A stretch of 64,000 nt of DNA from DATFDN01 sp963756545 (GTDB taxonomy: Bacteria > Pseudomonadota > Alphaproteobacteria > Acetobacterales > Acetobacteraceae). Shown here in pieces: positions 51,713-62,910 of this stretch. Position numbers and translations under genes: made by a program. The stretch's first letter is position 1; each line of letters begins with the position of its first letter. The notes under the pieces were generated by a model. The model saw only the letters and a program-made list of their open reading frames with translations, did not search any database and was not told the DNA's origin. The stretch spans positions 310,001 through 374,000 of the forward strand of contig CAVWNY010000003.1 of the NCBI GenBank assembly GCA_963756545.1, in the 5' to 3' direction.

Positions 51713-52401
51713 TCGCCGGGTGTCCCCGCGGCTCGATCACCCGCACCGTCGCCGTTGAGGCGCGCCGCCGACAAGAGCGGCCGCTGCGCGGGCGCGAGCG
51801 CCGTCAGCCCGATTTCGGTGCCGAGATACTTGGTGTATTCCTCCGCCAACAAGCGCAGCCCGCCCAGGCCCTCGTCGGCCCGCGAGCCCGCCGGCGAGAC
51901 GGCCGCCGGGTAGAGCGCGACATGCGGGAGCGCCCGAGCGATCTCGGCCAGGGCGCGGGGCATGTGGTAGAAGGCGGTCACCACGATCAGTGAGCGCAGC
52001 CCGTTCGTGCGCGCCCAGGCGGCGATCTCCTCGGCGTTGCCGCGCGTGGAGACGGCGCCTCGGCCGAGCGTGACCCGCGGGGCCAGCGGCGCGGGATCGA
52101 GCCCGGCCTGACGCGCCAGGTCGCGAAGTCCCGCGTGCCCGCCGATGCCGGTGACGAGCAGGCGATCCGCCCGGTGATCGGCCAGCAGCAGCATCCCCGC
52201 GCGCACCCGATCCGCCCCACCCGTCAGCGTGACGATCCCATCGGCGATAGGCGGAGCGGGCAGGGGGCGGACGGCTTGCTGGACGAACCAGGCGAATCCG
52301 CCGGCCCACGCGAGCGCCCCGGTGCCGAGCACGACGAGCGCCGCGCGACGGAACGAGCCCCGGGGCGCGGCGCGGCGGAGGCGCCATGCCAGCGACCTCA
52401 C
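51709..52401 (-). CDS. YdcF/DUF218-family protein
   Basis: A 230-residue protein with one N-terminal hydrophobic helix (about 15-35), then DGIVTLTGGADRVRAGMLLLAD, RLLVTGIGG, STRGNAEEIAAWA and SLIVVTAFYHMPRAL, the DUF218 pattern. Relatives include SanA and ElyC, linked to envelope integrity. The GTG start at 52401 overlaps the stop of ftsX (GTGA); an ATG inside another frame is excluded. Confidence 0.85.
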   Translation of the reverse strand: MRSLAWRLRRAAPRGSFRRAALVVLGTGALAWAGGFAWFVQQAVRPLPAPPIADGIVTLTGGADRVRAGMLLLADHRADRLLVTGIGGHAGLRDLARQAGLDPAPLAPRVTLGRGAVSTRGNAEEIAAWARTNGLRSLIVVTAFYHMPRALAEIARALPHVALYPAAVSPAGSRADEGLGGLRLLAEEYTKYLGTEIGLTALAPAQRPLLSAARLNGDGAGDRAAGTPGE

Positions 52402-53309
52402 GGCAGCCGCCGCAGCCAGCGCCGCACCGTAGTCTGGGCCGTAATGAATCCGATGGCCGCCGCCGCGAGCGGCAGGCCGGGCAACAACATCCACAGCGCC
52501 GGCGGCAAGACCCCGAAGCCGCCGGCATCCGGCGCCACGGCGAAGGGCGCGGCCAAGCGGGCGAACCCGATCAGCGCCGGCGTGGCGGCGAACCCGCCCG
52601 CGAGCCCGCCGGCGGCGGCGAGCGCCGTCACGCGCCTCGCGAACCGACCGGCGATGTAGCCGTCGCTGGCGCCCAGGCCATGAACGATCTCGATCGCCTC
52701 GCGCCGCGCGGCGAGGCCCGCGCGCGTCGCGACCGCGATGACCGCGGCCGCCACCCCCGCCAGGACGAGCAGCACCGCGCCCGCGCACGCTTGCAGGCTG
52801 CGCGCCAGGGTGGCGAGCCGCCCGACCCAGATTCCCTGGCTTTCGACCTCGGTTCCGGGCGCGCTCGCTTCGAGGCGGCGGGCGAGGTCCTCCGTGCCCT
52901 CGTGGGGATCGGCGAGACGGACGGCGATGACGCCGGGCAGCGCCAAGGCAGGCGTGTCGGCATTCGAGCCGAGCCAGGGGCGCAGCAGCTCGGTCAGCTC
53001 CGCGGCCGAAAGCGCGCGTGCCTCGGTGACGCCCGGGTTGGCCTGGATCAGTGACAGCACGACATCCAGGCGCGTTCCGGCGCCGGTGGCCGCCCGGTCT
53101 TGCGGGCGTGGCACCTGCACCGTCAGCGCGGCGGCGGCGCCGGACTGCCAATGCCGCGCGAGCGCGGCGGCGCCGACCCAGCCGGCCAGGCCCAGGGCGG
53201 CGAGGAAGGCCATCGCGGCGACAAGGAACGGCAGCATCCTGTCGGCCAGCGCGCGCCGCAGCCCCAATTCGTCGAACCCCGCCGGGCGTAGCGAAACCCG
53301 GCGCGCCAT
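52398..53309 (-). CDS. ftsX: Cell-division ABC permease FtsX
   Basis: A 303-residue inner-membrane protein: one N-terminal helix (MLPFLVAAMAFLAALGLAG), a periplasmic loop of about 100 residues, then three C-terminal helices (VLLVLAGVAAAVIAV, FAATPALIGFARL, LPGLPLAAAAIGFI). REAIEIVHGLGASDGYIAGRF is the FtsX cytosolic signature. Start overlaps ftsE stop by one base. Confidence 0.93.
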   Translation of the reverse strand: MARRVSLRPAGFDELGLRRALADRMLPFLVAAMAFLAALGLAGWVGAAALARHWQSGAAAALTVQVPRPQDRAATGAGTRLDVVLSLIQANPGVTEARALSAAELTELLRPWLGSNADTPALALPGVIAVRLADPHEGTEDLARRLEASAPGTEVESQGIWVGRLATLARSLQACAGAVLLVLAGVAAAVIAVATRAGLAARREAIEIVHGLGASDGYIAGRFARRVTALAAAGGLAGGFAATPALIGFARLAAPFAVAPDAGGFGVLPPALWMLLPGLPLAAAAIGFITAQTTVRRWLRRLP

Positions 53310-53983
53310 CAGCTCGCCCGCACCAGCCGCCCGGCATTCAGACGCAGCGCCGGAGCCGGGTGACGCGCCACCAGCGCGTCGTTGTGCGTCGCCACCACGA
53401 CCGTCGTGCCCAGCCGGTTCATCTCGCCGAACAGCTGCATCAGGCGCTCGGCCTGCACCTCGTCCAGGTTGCCGGTGGGCTCGTCGGCCAGCAGCAGGGC
53501 GGGCCGGGCGATCACCGCGCGGGCGATGGCGACGCGCTGCTGCTCGCCGCCCGACAGCTCGGCCGGGCGCGCCTCGAACCGCTTCGACAAGCCGACCCAG
53601 CGCAGCATCTCGCCCACGTCGGCGCGAATCTGCCCCTCGGGCCGGCCGGCGAGACGCAGCGGCAAGGCGACGTTGTCATAGGCCGAGAGATGGCTGAGCA
53701 GCCGGAAATCCTGAAACACGACGCCGATCCGCCGGCGCAGGCCGACCAGCGCGCGGCGCGAGGTGCGGTCGATGTCGGTGCCGAGGATCGACAGGCGCCC
53801 GCGCGTCGGCCGCGCGGCGACATACATCAGCCGCAGCAGGCTGGTCTTGCCGGCCCCCGACGGGCCGAGGAGCCAGCGGAACACGCCTTGCGGGACATCG
53901 AGCGAGAGGTCGTGCAGCACCTCCGGCCCGGCGCCCCCGCCGGGGCCGGCGTAACTCAGGCCCACGCCCTCGAATCGCACCAT
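53309..53983 (-). CDS. ftsE: Cell-division ABC ATPase FtsE
   Basis: A 224-residue ATPase of the FtsEX complex, which activates peptidoglycan hydrolases at the septum. Walker A is GPSGAGKTSLL, the signature LSGGEQQRVAIARA, Walker B LLLADEPTGNLD and the H-loop VVVATHN. The start at 53983 (MVRFEGVGLSYAG) has AGAGGG upstream. Further upstream the plus-strand zinc-ribbon gene is divergent. Confidence 0.94.
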   Translation of the reverse strand: MVRFEGVGLSYAGPGGGAGPEVLHDLSLDVPQGVFRWLLGPSGAGKTSLLRLMYVAARPTRGRLSILGTDIDRTSRRALVGLRRRIGVVFQDFRLLSHLSAYDNVALPLRLAGRPEGQIRADVGEMLRWVGLSKRFEARPAELSGGEQQRVAIARAVIARPALLLADEPTGNLDEVQAERLMQLFGEMNRLGTTVVVATHNDALVARHPAPALRLNAGRLVRAS

Positions 53984-54095
53984 CACACCCTCTGGTCCGC
54001 GCCGTTCTGCCATTCCATCCGGGGCGGCGGATAGAGGCACGACGCGGTTGCATCGCCGGCAACGATTGGTCACCATGCCGTGAGGAGCCCTTGGC

Positions 54096-54476
54096 ATGCG
54101 ACTCGTCTGCCCGCATTGCGCCGCCGCCTACGACGTGCCGCCGGCCTTGCTCGCCGGACGAAGCGCGGTGCGCTGCGCCCGCTGCGGGCAGCGATGGGGC
54201 CAGCAAGGCGCTTCCCTCCCGGAGGAAGGCCCGGCCCGATTGGACGCCGGCCCCGGAGAGCTGCCGCCGCCGAAGCCCGAAGACGCCCTGGCGCCCGCCC
54301 TCGGCCCCACCCCCGCGGCTGCGCGGCCACGCGATTTGGGCCTCCGCCTCGCCTGGGCTGCGAGCGCGCTGGTGCTGACGCTCGGAGCCGGGAGCGCAGT
54401 GGCATGGCGATCTGACGTGATGCACGTCTGGCCGCCAAGCGAGCGGCTCTATTCGGTGCTGGGACTGACGCGCTGA
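54096..54476 (+). CDS. MJ0042-type zinc-ribbon membrane protein
   Basis: A 126-residue protein. MRLVCPHCAAAYDVP and VRCARCGQRW provide CxxC...CxxC for a zinc ribbon (MJ0042 domain). A Pro-rich linker and a single membrane helix (AWAASALVLTLGAGSAVAW) follow. Such proteins often lie next to ftsEX in alphaproteobacteria; role unknown. Short gap (112 bases) to the divergent ftsE start. Confidence 0.85.
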   Translation: MRLVCPHCAAAYDVPPALLAGRSAVRCARCGQRWGQQGASLPEEGPARLDAGPGELPPPKPEDALAPALGPTPAAARPRDLGLRLAWAASALVLTLGAGSAVAWRSDVMHVWPPSERLYSVLGLTR

Positions 54477-54734
54477 CGCCCGAGCGTCAGTCCGCCAGGA
54501 GCGGCAGAATACGCGATTGCAAGTCAGACAGCGGCCCGGCAGGCCGTCTCGATGCGCTCCGCCGATATGCGGGCGGCACGATCGCCCTCGACGCGCAGAC
54601 TTTCAGTGATCGCGTGCCGCAGGCCGCGAAGGCATCGCGGTACAAGCCGGGCAACATCTTGTTTGCTGGCATGCCGGCGCCGCGCTCCTTGACGGTTTCG
54701 AGCGACAGTTTCTTTTCCCTGGTAAGAGGGAATG

Positions 54735-56558
<1,824 letters not shown>

Positions 56559-56561
56559 GCC

Positions 56562-57878
56562 TCAACCCTTCCGTTGCTGCCGCGCCCGGAACGCGGCCGC
56601 GCCGCCGGGCTTCTCGATCTGCTGTCCGCGCGCGATGGCCAGCGCGTCGGCGCTGACGTCGCGGGTGATCACGCTGCCCGCGCCCACGATCGCGCCGTCC
56701 CCGACCGCGACGGGTGCGACCAGGGCGGTATCGGAGCCGATGAAGGCGTTCGCGCCGATGCGCGTGCGGTGCTTGGCGAATCCGTCGTAATTGCACGTGA
56801 TCGTGCCGGCCCCGATGTTGGTGCCGGCACCCACCTCGGCGTCGCCCAGGTAGCTCAGGTGGTTCGCCTTGGCCCTCGCGCCCAGCGTGGCGGCCTTCAT
56901 CTCCACGAAATTGCCGACATGCGCGGCGCGGCCCAGCACCGTGCCGGGGCGCAGGCGCGCGAACGGGCCGACCACGCAGTCCTCTCCGATGGTGCAGCCC
57001 ACCAGATGGCTGAACGGCAGGATCTCGGCGCCGCGTGCGACGCGCACGCCGGGGCCGAACACGACGTTGGGGCCGATCATCACGTCTTCGGCAAGTTCGG
57101 TGTCGGCGCAGAGAAAGACCAAGGCGGGATCGGTCATCGTCACGCCCGCCTCGAAGGCTGCGGAGCGCAGCCAGCCCTGCACGGTCGCCTCGGCGGTCGC
57201 CAGTTCGGCGCGGGAGTTGACGCCGGCCAGCTCGGCTTCCGCCGCCTCGACGGCCGCGACGCGCCCACCGCCCGCGTGCGCGAGGGCGACCGCGTCGGTC
57301 AGGTAGTGCTCGCCCTTGGCGTTGTCGCCGCGCACGGCGCGCAGCCATCGCCGCATGTCGGCGGCGGCGGCGCACAGCACGCCGGCGTTGCAGAGGTCGA
57401 TCGCGCGCTGAGCCTCGGTCGCCTCGGCGTATTCGACGATGCGCTCCACGTAGCCATCCGATGCGATGACCCGGCCATAACGGCCCGGATCGGCGGGTCG
57501 CATGGCGAGCAGGGTAAGCGCGGCGTCGCCGGCCGCGCGCCGGTCCAGCAGCGCGCGCAGCGTCGCGGGTCGGATCAGCGGATTGTCGGCGTATAGCACG
57601 GCCACCTCGCCCTCGCCGAATAGGGCCTCGGCCTGAAGCGCCGCGTGCGCGGTGCCAAGCCGCTCGGTCTGGACGACGCATGGGTGCGGCGCCGCCGCAC
57701 GCGCCACCGCGTCCATCCCCGGTCCCACCACGACGACGATGCGGTCGAACCCCGTCTCGCAGCTTGCCAGCAAATGGCGCAGCATCGGCCGGCCGGCGAT
57801 CGGGTGAAGGGCCTTCGGCAGCGCCGACTTCATGCGGGTGCCGAAGCCGGCGGCCAGGATGACGGCAGTTGCAGGCAT
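56562..57878 (-). CDS. glmU: Bifunctional UDP-N-acetylglucosamine pyrophosphorylase / GlcN-1-P acetyltransferase
   Basis: A 438-residue protein. VILAAGFGTRMKSALPKALHPIAG is the nucleotidyltransferase P-loop; VLYADNPLI holds a usual acidic metal residue. The C-terminal left-handed beta-helix has VGNFVEMK, KANHLSYLGDAEVG and NIGAGTITCNYDG, the acetyltransferase site. The ATG at 57878 is preferred over a GTG one codon earlier. Shares a transcript with glmS. Confidence 0.95.
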   Translation of the reverse strand: MPATAVILAAGFGTRMKSALPKALHPIAGRPMLRHLLASCETGFDRIVVVVGPGMDAVARAAAPHPCVVQTERLGTAHAALQAEALFGEGEVAVLYADNPLIRPATLRALLDRRAAGDAALTLLAMRPADPGRYGRVIASDGYVERIVEYAEATEAQRAIDLCNAGVLCAAAADMRRWLRAVRGDNAKGEHYLTDAVALAHAGGGRVAAVEAAEAELAGVNSRAELATAEATVQGWLRSAAFEAGVTMTDPALVFLCADTELAEDVMIGPNVVFGPGVRVARGAEILPFSHLVGCTIGEDCVVGPFARLRPGTVLGRAAHVGNFVEMKAATLGARAKANHLSYLGDAEVGAGTNIGAGTITCNYDGFAKHRTRIGANAFIGSDTALVAPVAVGDGAIVGAGSVITRDVSADALAIARGQQIEKPGGAAAFRARQQRKG

Positions 57879-57980
57879 CACGCGTCCTTAGATTCTCTTG
57901 CGATCCGATAGCGGGCGAGGCAAGCCGATGTCAAAGCCCATGCATGAAAGCCGATTTATACCATATCGGAGGCGTGCCGT

Positions 57981-58703
57981 ATGCCCCCTACCTTGCTCCT
58001 CGATCTCGACGGCACGCTGGTCGATTCCGCGCCCGACCTCGCTTCGGCGCTGAACCGGCTGATGGCGGGGCGGGGCTTGGAGCCGTTTACGATTGCCGAG
58101 ACGGCAGCGATGCTGGGCGACGGCGTGCGCCGTCTGGTAGAACGTGCCTTCGCCGCGCGCGGCCGGGCGGCCGACGCCGAGGCCATCGCCGCCTTCACCG
58201 CGGACTATGCGCGCCACTGCGCCGTGGCCACGCGGCCCTATCCGGGCGTGCCGGCCGTGCTCGGCGGCCTGCGAGCCGAAGGCTGGCGCCTCGCGGTCTG
58301 CACCAACAAGCTGGAGGGGCTGGCGCGCGCGCTGCTGGCGGCCGTCGGGCTCGCCGAGTTGTTCGCCGCCGTGGGCGGCGGCGACAGCTTCCCGGTCCGC
58401 AAGCCGGACCCGGCGCACCTGCTGGCGACCTTGCGCGCCGCCGGTGGGGTGCCAGGGCGCGCGGTGATGGTGGGGGATCACCGCAACGACGTGCTGGCGG
58501 CGCGCGGCGCCGGGTTGCCCTGCGTCTTCGCTGCCTGGGGGTATGGCACGCCGGAGATGGGTGCGGATGCCGATGCGGTGGCCGCACGGTTCGCGGATTT
58601 GCCGGCAATGGCGGGCGGGCTGCTGCTTCCGGAGGCTCTCGTTGCTGACCCATCGCACCGGTCCCCTCCCCCCGACCCCCTCCCGCAAGGGGAGGGGGAG
58701 TAG
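57981..58703 (+). CDS. gph: Phosphoglycolate phosphatase-like HAD hydrolase
   Basis: A 240-residue HAD enzyme. The nucleophile motif is LLLDLDGTLVDSAPDLASAL, with motif II VCTNK, motif III lysine in RKPDP and motif IV MVGDHRNDVLAA. The last 13 residues (SPPPDPLPQGEGE) and stop codon come from the palindromic repeat at 58662-58758, so the original C-terminus was replaced or extended. Substrate: 2-phosphoglycolate or a similar phosphate ester. Divergent from glmU. Confidence 0.87.
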   Translation: MPPTLLLDLDGTLVDSAPDLASALNRLMAGRGLEPFTIAETAAMLGDGVRRLVERAFAARGRAADAEAIAAFTADYARHCAVATRPYPGVPAVLGGLRAEGWRLAVCTNKLEGLARALLAAVGLAELFAAVGGGDSFPVRKPDPAHLLATLRAAGGVPGRAVMVGDHRNDVLAARGAGLPCVFAAWGYGTPEMGADADAVAARFADLPAMAGGLLLPEALVADPSHRSPPPDPLPQGEGE

Positions 58704-58758
58704 AAAGGCCGGCGCTTACTCCTCCCCTCCCGTTGCGGGAGGGGTTGCGGGAGGGGGC
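58662..58758. repeat. C/G-rich palindromic intergenic repeat, copy 2 (inverted, reads into gph)
   Basis: Same element as 25-121, in opposite orientation. Its first hairpin (58662-58700) provides the end of the gph reading frame; its second (58720-58758) follows. The core between them begins GGAGTAG and ends CTTACTCC, which is the reverse complement of the ends of the copy 1 core. Confidence 0.75.
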
Positions 58759-58823
58759 TTGGCGATATGGAACGGACCGAATGCCCCGGCTGCGTCGCCG
58801 CCGCCCTCAGGTTTGCGGGTTGC

Positions 58824-59309
58824 CTACCCCCGCGCTCGCATCAGCCGCGCCTTGTCGCGCTGCCAGTCGCGCGCGGCGACGGCGGCGCGCTTGTCGGCCT
58901 TCTTGCGTCCCTCGCCGAGGCCGAGCAGCACCTTCGCCCGACCGCGGTCGTTGAAATGGATTTGCAACGGCACCAGGGTCACGCCGTCGCGCGCGATGGC
59001 GCCGGCCAGGGTGCGGATTTGCTTGAGCTTGAGCAGCAGCTTGCGCGGGGCGCGCGGCTCGAAGCGCGACAGCACGCCGCCCTGGTATTCGGGGATGTAG
59101 GCGTTGAACAGCCACAGCTCTCCTTCCCGTTCGCCGGCCCAGGCCTCGGTCAGGGTCGCGCGCCCGTGGCGCAGGCTCTTCACCTCCGGCCCCTTCAGCA
59201 CCAGCCCTGCCTCGACCGTGTCCTTGATCGTGTAGTCGAACCGCGCCTTGCGGTTCTGGGCGGCGATGCCGTGCGAGATCAGGCCCTTCTTGTTCTTCGG
59301 GTCCGCCAT
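58824..59309 (-). CDS. smpB: SsrA-binding protein SmpB
   Basis: A 161-residue partner of tmRNA in ribosome rescue. KKGLISHGIAAQNRKARFDYTI, GLVLKGPEVKSLRHGRATL, LWLFNAYIPEY and the basic C-terminal LGEGRKKADKRAAVAARDWQRDK are canonical. Six bases separate it from dapA on the same strand. The tmRNA gene is not in the window. Confidence 0.95.
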   Translation of the reverse strand: MADPKNKKGLISHGIAAQNRKARFDYTIKDTVEAGLVLKGPEVKSLRHGRATLTEAWAGEREGELWLFNAYIPEYQGGVLSRFEPRAPRKLLLKLKQIRTLAGAIARDGVTLVPLQIHFNDRGRAKVLLGLGEGRKKADKRAAVAARDWQRDKARLMRARG

Positions 59310-59315
59310 TCGTCC

Positions 59316-60194
59316 TCAGTTCAACAGGCCGACCTCGGTCATCGCCGCGCGCACCCGCTCCGCCGTGGCCGCCGCGACCGGCGCGAGCGGCAGGCGGCAG
59401 ACGGCCTCGGTCTTGCCGAGCAGGCTGGCGGCGAATTTCACCGGGCCGGGGCTGGTTTCGACGAAGAGCGCGTCATGCAGCGGCACCAGCCGGTCCTGGA
59501 TGTCGATGGCGTCGTTGATGCGCCCTTCCTGCCAGGCGCTGTGCATCTCGCTGCACAGTCGGGGCGCGACGTTGGCGGTGACGCTGATGCAACCGTCCCC
59601 GCCGGCGGCGAGGAACGCGAGCGCGGTGTGGTCCTCCCCGGAGAGCTGGCAGAAGCCGGCCCCGCAGGCGCGGCGGGTGTGCAGCGGCCGCGCGAGATTC
59701 GCGGTCGCGTCTTTCACGCCGATGATGTTCTTGTGCCGCGCCAGCCGCGCCATCGTCTCCACGCTCATGTCGACCACGCTGCGCGGCGGGATGTTGTAGA
59801 TGATGATCGGCAGATCCACGGACTCGGCGATGGCCGTGAAGTGCAGGTACAGACCCTCCTGCGTGGGCTTGTTGTAATAGGGCGTGACGATCAGCGCCGC
59901 CGCCGCGCCGGCCTTCTGGGCGTGGCGCGTGAGGGCGATTGCCTCCTCGGTGCTGTTCGACCCGGCGCCCGCGATCACCGGCACGCGGCCCTTGGCCACC
60001 TCAATCGCGATCTCGACGACCCGCTTGTGCTCGTCGTGGTTCAGCGTCGGGGATTCCCCCGTCGTGCCCATCGGCACCACCGCCGTGGTGCCCTGGTCGA
60101 TTTGCCAGTCAACGAGGCGCGCGCAGGCCTTCTCGTCGATCGACCCGTCGTGGCGCATCGGTGTGATCAGAGCGACGATCGATCCCTTGAACAT
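59316..60194 (-). CDS. dapA: 4-hydroxy-tetrahydrodipicolinate synthase
   Basis: A 292-residue aldolase of lysine/meso-diaminopimelate synthesis. GTTGESPTLNHDEH binds pyruvate, VTPYYNKPTQEGLYLHF includes the catalytic tyrosine, and IIGVKDATANLAR carries the Schiff-base lysine. The ATG at 60194 follows GGAGGGAGGA. Upstream of smpB in the same transcript. Confidence 0.95.
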   Translation of the reverse strand: MFKGSIVALITPMRHDGSIDEKACARLVDWQIDQGTTAVVPMGTTGESPTLNHDEHKRVVEIAIEVAKGRVPVIAGAGSNSTEEAIALTRHAQKAGAAAALIVTPYYNKPTQEGLYLHFTAIAESVDLPIIIYNIPPRSVVDMSVETMARLARHKNIIGVKDATANLARPLHTRRACGAGFCQLSGEDHTALAFLAAGGDGCISVTANVAPRLCSEMHSAWQEGRINDAIDIQDRLVPLHDALFVETSPGPVKFAASLLGKTEAVCRLPLAPVAAATAERVRAAMTEVGLLN

Positions 60195-60297
60195 CAAGTC
60201 CTCCCTCCGGCGACGGCCACGGCCGGGCACCGATTCGACCTTTTAGGCTAGGGGTACAGGGGGTGCGTCGCAAGGCCGTTCGCGCTAGAAGGGCGGC

Positions 60298-62244
60298 ATG
60301 CTTCTGACGACACGGCCGCTCGTCCCGCTGCTGCTTCTGCTCGGGCTGCTGGCGGGCGCGCCGCGCGCCGGCGCCGCCGATCCCATGCCCGCGCTCCGCG
60401 CCGGCCACTTCGCCGAGGCCGAAGCGGCGGCGGCCGACTACGCCGATCCGGTCGCGCGGAAGCTCGTGCTCTATTATCGCCTGCTCGCCCCGAACGGGGC
60501 AAGCGCGCGCGAGATCGCGGACTTCAGGGCCGCCAATCCGGACTGGCCGGGCCGCACCCTGCTGGAGCGGCGCCGCCAGGAGGCGATCGTGCGCGAGCCC
60601 GACGACGCCGCCGCGCGCGCCGACTGCGCGGAAGGGAATGTGACGGCCCCTCGCGCATTGGTGCGCTGCGCCGACGCGCTGGCGGCCGGCGGCGACGTCG
60701 TGGCCGCCGCGGCGGCCGCGCGGCGGGCCTGGATCGCAAGCCCGGAGCCCGCGACCGATGCCGCCGGCTTCCTGGCGCGCTGGAAGTCCGCCTTGCGGCC
60801 ACAGGACGAGGCGGCGCGCTTCGATCGCCTGGTCTGGGCCGACAACTCCGAGGCGGCGCGCCAGGTCGCGAGGCTCGCGCCCGCCGAGCGCCCGGCCGCT
60901 CGCGTCCGGCTCGCGCTGCGCCATGACGCCGCGAACGCGGCGGAGCTTCTGGAGAAGCTGCCCGCCGCCGAGCGCGACAGCCCGCCGCTGGTGCTGGAGG
61001 AGGCGCGCTGGCTGCGCCGCGCCAAGCGCGATCCGGACGCCGTGGCGCTGTGGAAGGCCAAGGGCGAGGCGGCGGAGCAGGCCGCCCCGCCCGACCGCCG
61101 CGCCGCCTTCTGGGCCGAGCGGAACATCCTTGCGCGCCGGCTGCTGACCGACGGGGATGCCGCCGACGCCTATGCGATCGCCAACGACACCGCGCAGACC
61201 GGCGTCGAGCCCGCCCTGAGCTCGGCGTTTCTCGCCGGGTTCATCGCGCTCCGCCGGACCAGCGACCCCGTCGTCGCGGCAACGCATTTCGAGGCGCTCG
61301 TGGAAGGCGGGAAGGCGGCGATCACCCAGGCGCGCGCGCATTACTGGCTGGCCCGCGCGCTCGCCGCGCAGGGCAAGGACGCCGGGGCCGAATACGCCCG
61401 CGCCGCCGCCTTCCCGCTCACGTTTTACGGCCAACTCGCCGCCCGTGCTGCGGGTGCGGACGAGGCCGCGCTCGCCCAGCGCATCCGCGCGCTCGCCGAC
61501 CCCGGTTTCGACACCGAGGCCGCCTGGGACTTCACCGGACGCGAACTGGTGCGCGCGGCCGCGATGCTGGCGTCATGGGGAGAGTTCGGCCGCGCCAGGG
61601 CCTTCCTGATGCGAGCGCAGCAAACCACGTCGGACCCCATTCAGCAGGCCTTGGCGGCGCGGCTCGCGCTGGCCCTCGGGATGCCGGACACGGCGGTGTT
61701 CATCGCCCGGCGCATGGGCGCGGAGGGCTTGGCGCTGCCGCAGACGGGCTGGCCGGAGCCGGTCGATCCGCCCGCCGGTCCGCCTGATCCCGCCGTCACC
61801 CTCGCCGTGATCCGCCAGGAAAGCAGCTTCGACGCGGGAATCGTCAGCCCCGCCGGGGCGCGCGGGCTCATGCAGCTCATGCCCGCGACGGCGGCGAACG
61901 AGGCAAGGCGGGCCGGCGGCAGCGTGACCGAGGCGGCGCTGATCGGCGATCCGACGCGCAACATGGAACTCGGCGCGTCCTACATGCGCGCCATGCTCAC
62001 CGAATTCGGGGGGTCGCTGCCGCTCGCGGTGGCCGCGTACAACGCCGGTCCTCGACGGGTCGAGCAATGGCTGCGCGACAACGGCGATCCGCGCACCGGC
62101 CAGGCAGACATCCTGGACTGGATCGAGCTGATCCCCTTCGAGGAAACCCGTAACTACGTCGAGCGGGTGCTGGAGAACGTGGTGATCTACCAGGCTCGGC
62201 TGGGCGAGTCGACCGGCACGCTGACCGCGCAATGGATGCGATAA
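60298..62244 (+). CDS. slt: Slt-type soluble lytic transglycosylase
   Basis: A 648-residue periplasmic enzyme. It has an N-terminal signal (LVPLLLLLGLLAGAPRAGAAD), about 430 residues of superhelical alpha-repeats and a C-terminal lytic domain with LAVIRQESSFDAGIVSPAGARG (catalytic glutamate), GLMQLMPATAANEAR and AVAAYNAGPRRVEQWL. Cuts peptidoglycan to 1,6-anhydro-muropeptides. The 3' end overlaps pgpA by 13 bases. Confidence 0.93.
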   Translation: MLLTTRPLVPLLLLLGLLAGAPRAGAADPMPALRAGHFAEAEAAAADYADPVARKLVLYYRLLAPNGASAREIADFRAANPDWPGRTLLERRRQEAIVREPDDAAARADCAEGNVTAPRALVRCADALAAGGDVVAAAAAARRAWIASPEPATDAAGFLARWKSALRPQDEAARFDRLVWADNSEAARQVARLAPAERPAARVRLALRHDAANAAELLEKLPAAERDSPPLVLEEARWLRRAKRDPDAVALWKAKGEAAEQAAPPDRRAAFWAERNILARRLLTDGDAADAYAIANDTAQTGVEPALSSAFLAGFIALRRTSDPVVAATHFEALVEGGKAAITQARAHYWLARALAAQGKDAGAEYARAAAFPLTFYGQLAARAAGADEAALAQRIRALADPGFDTEAAWDFTGRELVRAAAMLASWGEFGRARAFLMRAQQTTSDPIQQALAARLALALGMPDTAVFIARRMGAEGLALPQTGWPEPVDPPAGPPDPAVTLAVIRQESSFDAGIVSPAGARGLMQLMPATAANEARRAGGSVTEAALIGDPTRNMELGASYMRAMLTEFGGSLPLAVAAYNAGPRRVEQWLRDNGDPRTGQADILDWIELIPFEETRNYVERVLENVVIYQARLGESTGTLTAQWMR

Positions 62245-62708
62245 GCGATGTGAGGCGCCTCGCACGCCTGCTGGCGAGCGGCTTCGGCACGGGCTACGCA
62301 CCCGTCGCGCCCGGCACGGCCGGGTCCGTCGCGGCGGCGTTGGCCGGCGCCGGGCTGATGCTGTGCGGCCCGCTCGCGCTGCCGCTCGGCGCGCTTGCCG
62401 CGAGCCTCGGGGGGTTGTGGTCGATCCGTGCCACGGGCGAGGCGGACGGAGATCCAGGCTGGGTGGTGATCGACGAGGTGGCCGGTCAGTGGATCACGCT
62501 GCTCGGCCTCGCGCGCCCGACCCCGCTTGGGGTAGCGGCTGCGCTGGGGGTGTTTCGGTTGCTCGATGTCGCCAAGCCCGGCCCGATCGGATGGGCTGAT
62601 CGCCAGCGCGGGCCGGCCGGGGTGATGGCCGACGACGTGATCGCCGGGGCGCTGGGCGCGGGCATTCTGCGCGCCGTTCGGAGGCGGTTCCCGCAGGCGT
62701 TCGGCTGA
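62232..62708 (+). CDS. pgpA: Phosphatidylglycerophosphatase A
   Basis: A 158-residue inner-membrane phosphatase of phosphatidylglycerol synthesis. SGFGTGYAPVAPGTAGSVAA, DPGWVVIDEVAGQWITLLGL and LDVAKPGPIGWADRQRGPAGVMADDVIAG are the three PgpA motifs in order. Overlap with slt suggests coupled translation. Confidence 0.94.
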   Translation: MDAISDVRRLARLLASGFGTGYAPVAPGTAGSVAAALAGAGLMLCGPLALPLGALAASLGGLWSIRATGEADGDPGWVVIDEVAGQWITLLGLARPTPLGVAAALGVFRLLDVAKPGPIGWADRQRGPAGVMADDVIAGALGAGILRAVRRRFPQAFG

Positions 62709-62740
62709 GACCAACGGCCGTAACTCTTGACCTATTCTCC

Positions 62741-62825
62741 GTCATGCCCGCGAAGCGGGAATCCAGGCGGACGGCTCGGAACTCGGTGCGCGCGTGCCTG
62801 GATTCCCGCTTTCGCGGGAATGACG
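62741..62825. repeat. Palindromic intergenic repeat, second family
   Basis: A long inverted repeat. The left arm begins CGTCATGCCCGCGAAGC and the right arm ends CGGGAATGACG, with AATCCAGGC/GCCTGGATT in the inner part. It follows pgpA and may also act in transcript ending. Related to the elements at 3266 and 62911. Confidence 0.75.
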
Positions 62826-62910
62826 ATCTCGGCGCGAGCGTACCAGGATAGCTCAGGACAAAGGGCCGCTAGCTTATGATAGCAGCCCACCTAATGATTG
62901 ACCCTTCGCC

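Noticed and set aside
54477..54734. Short minus-strand frames between the zinc-ribbon gene and glmS
   Set aside because: Two frames each look faintly protein-like, but neither has a start with a ribosome-binding site or a recognisable family. Possibly decayed sequence.
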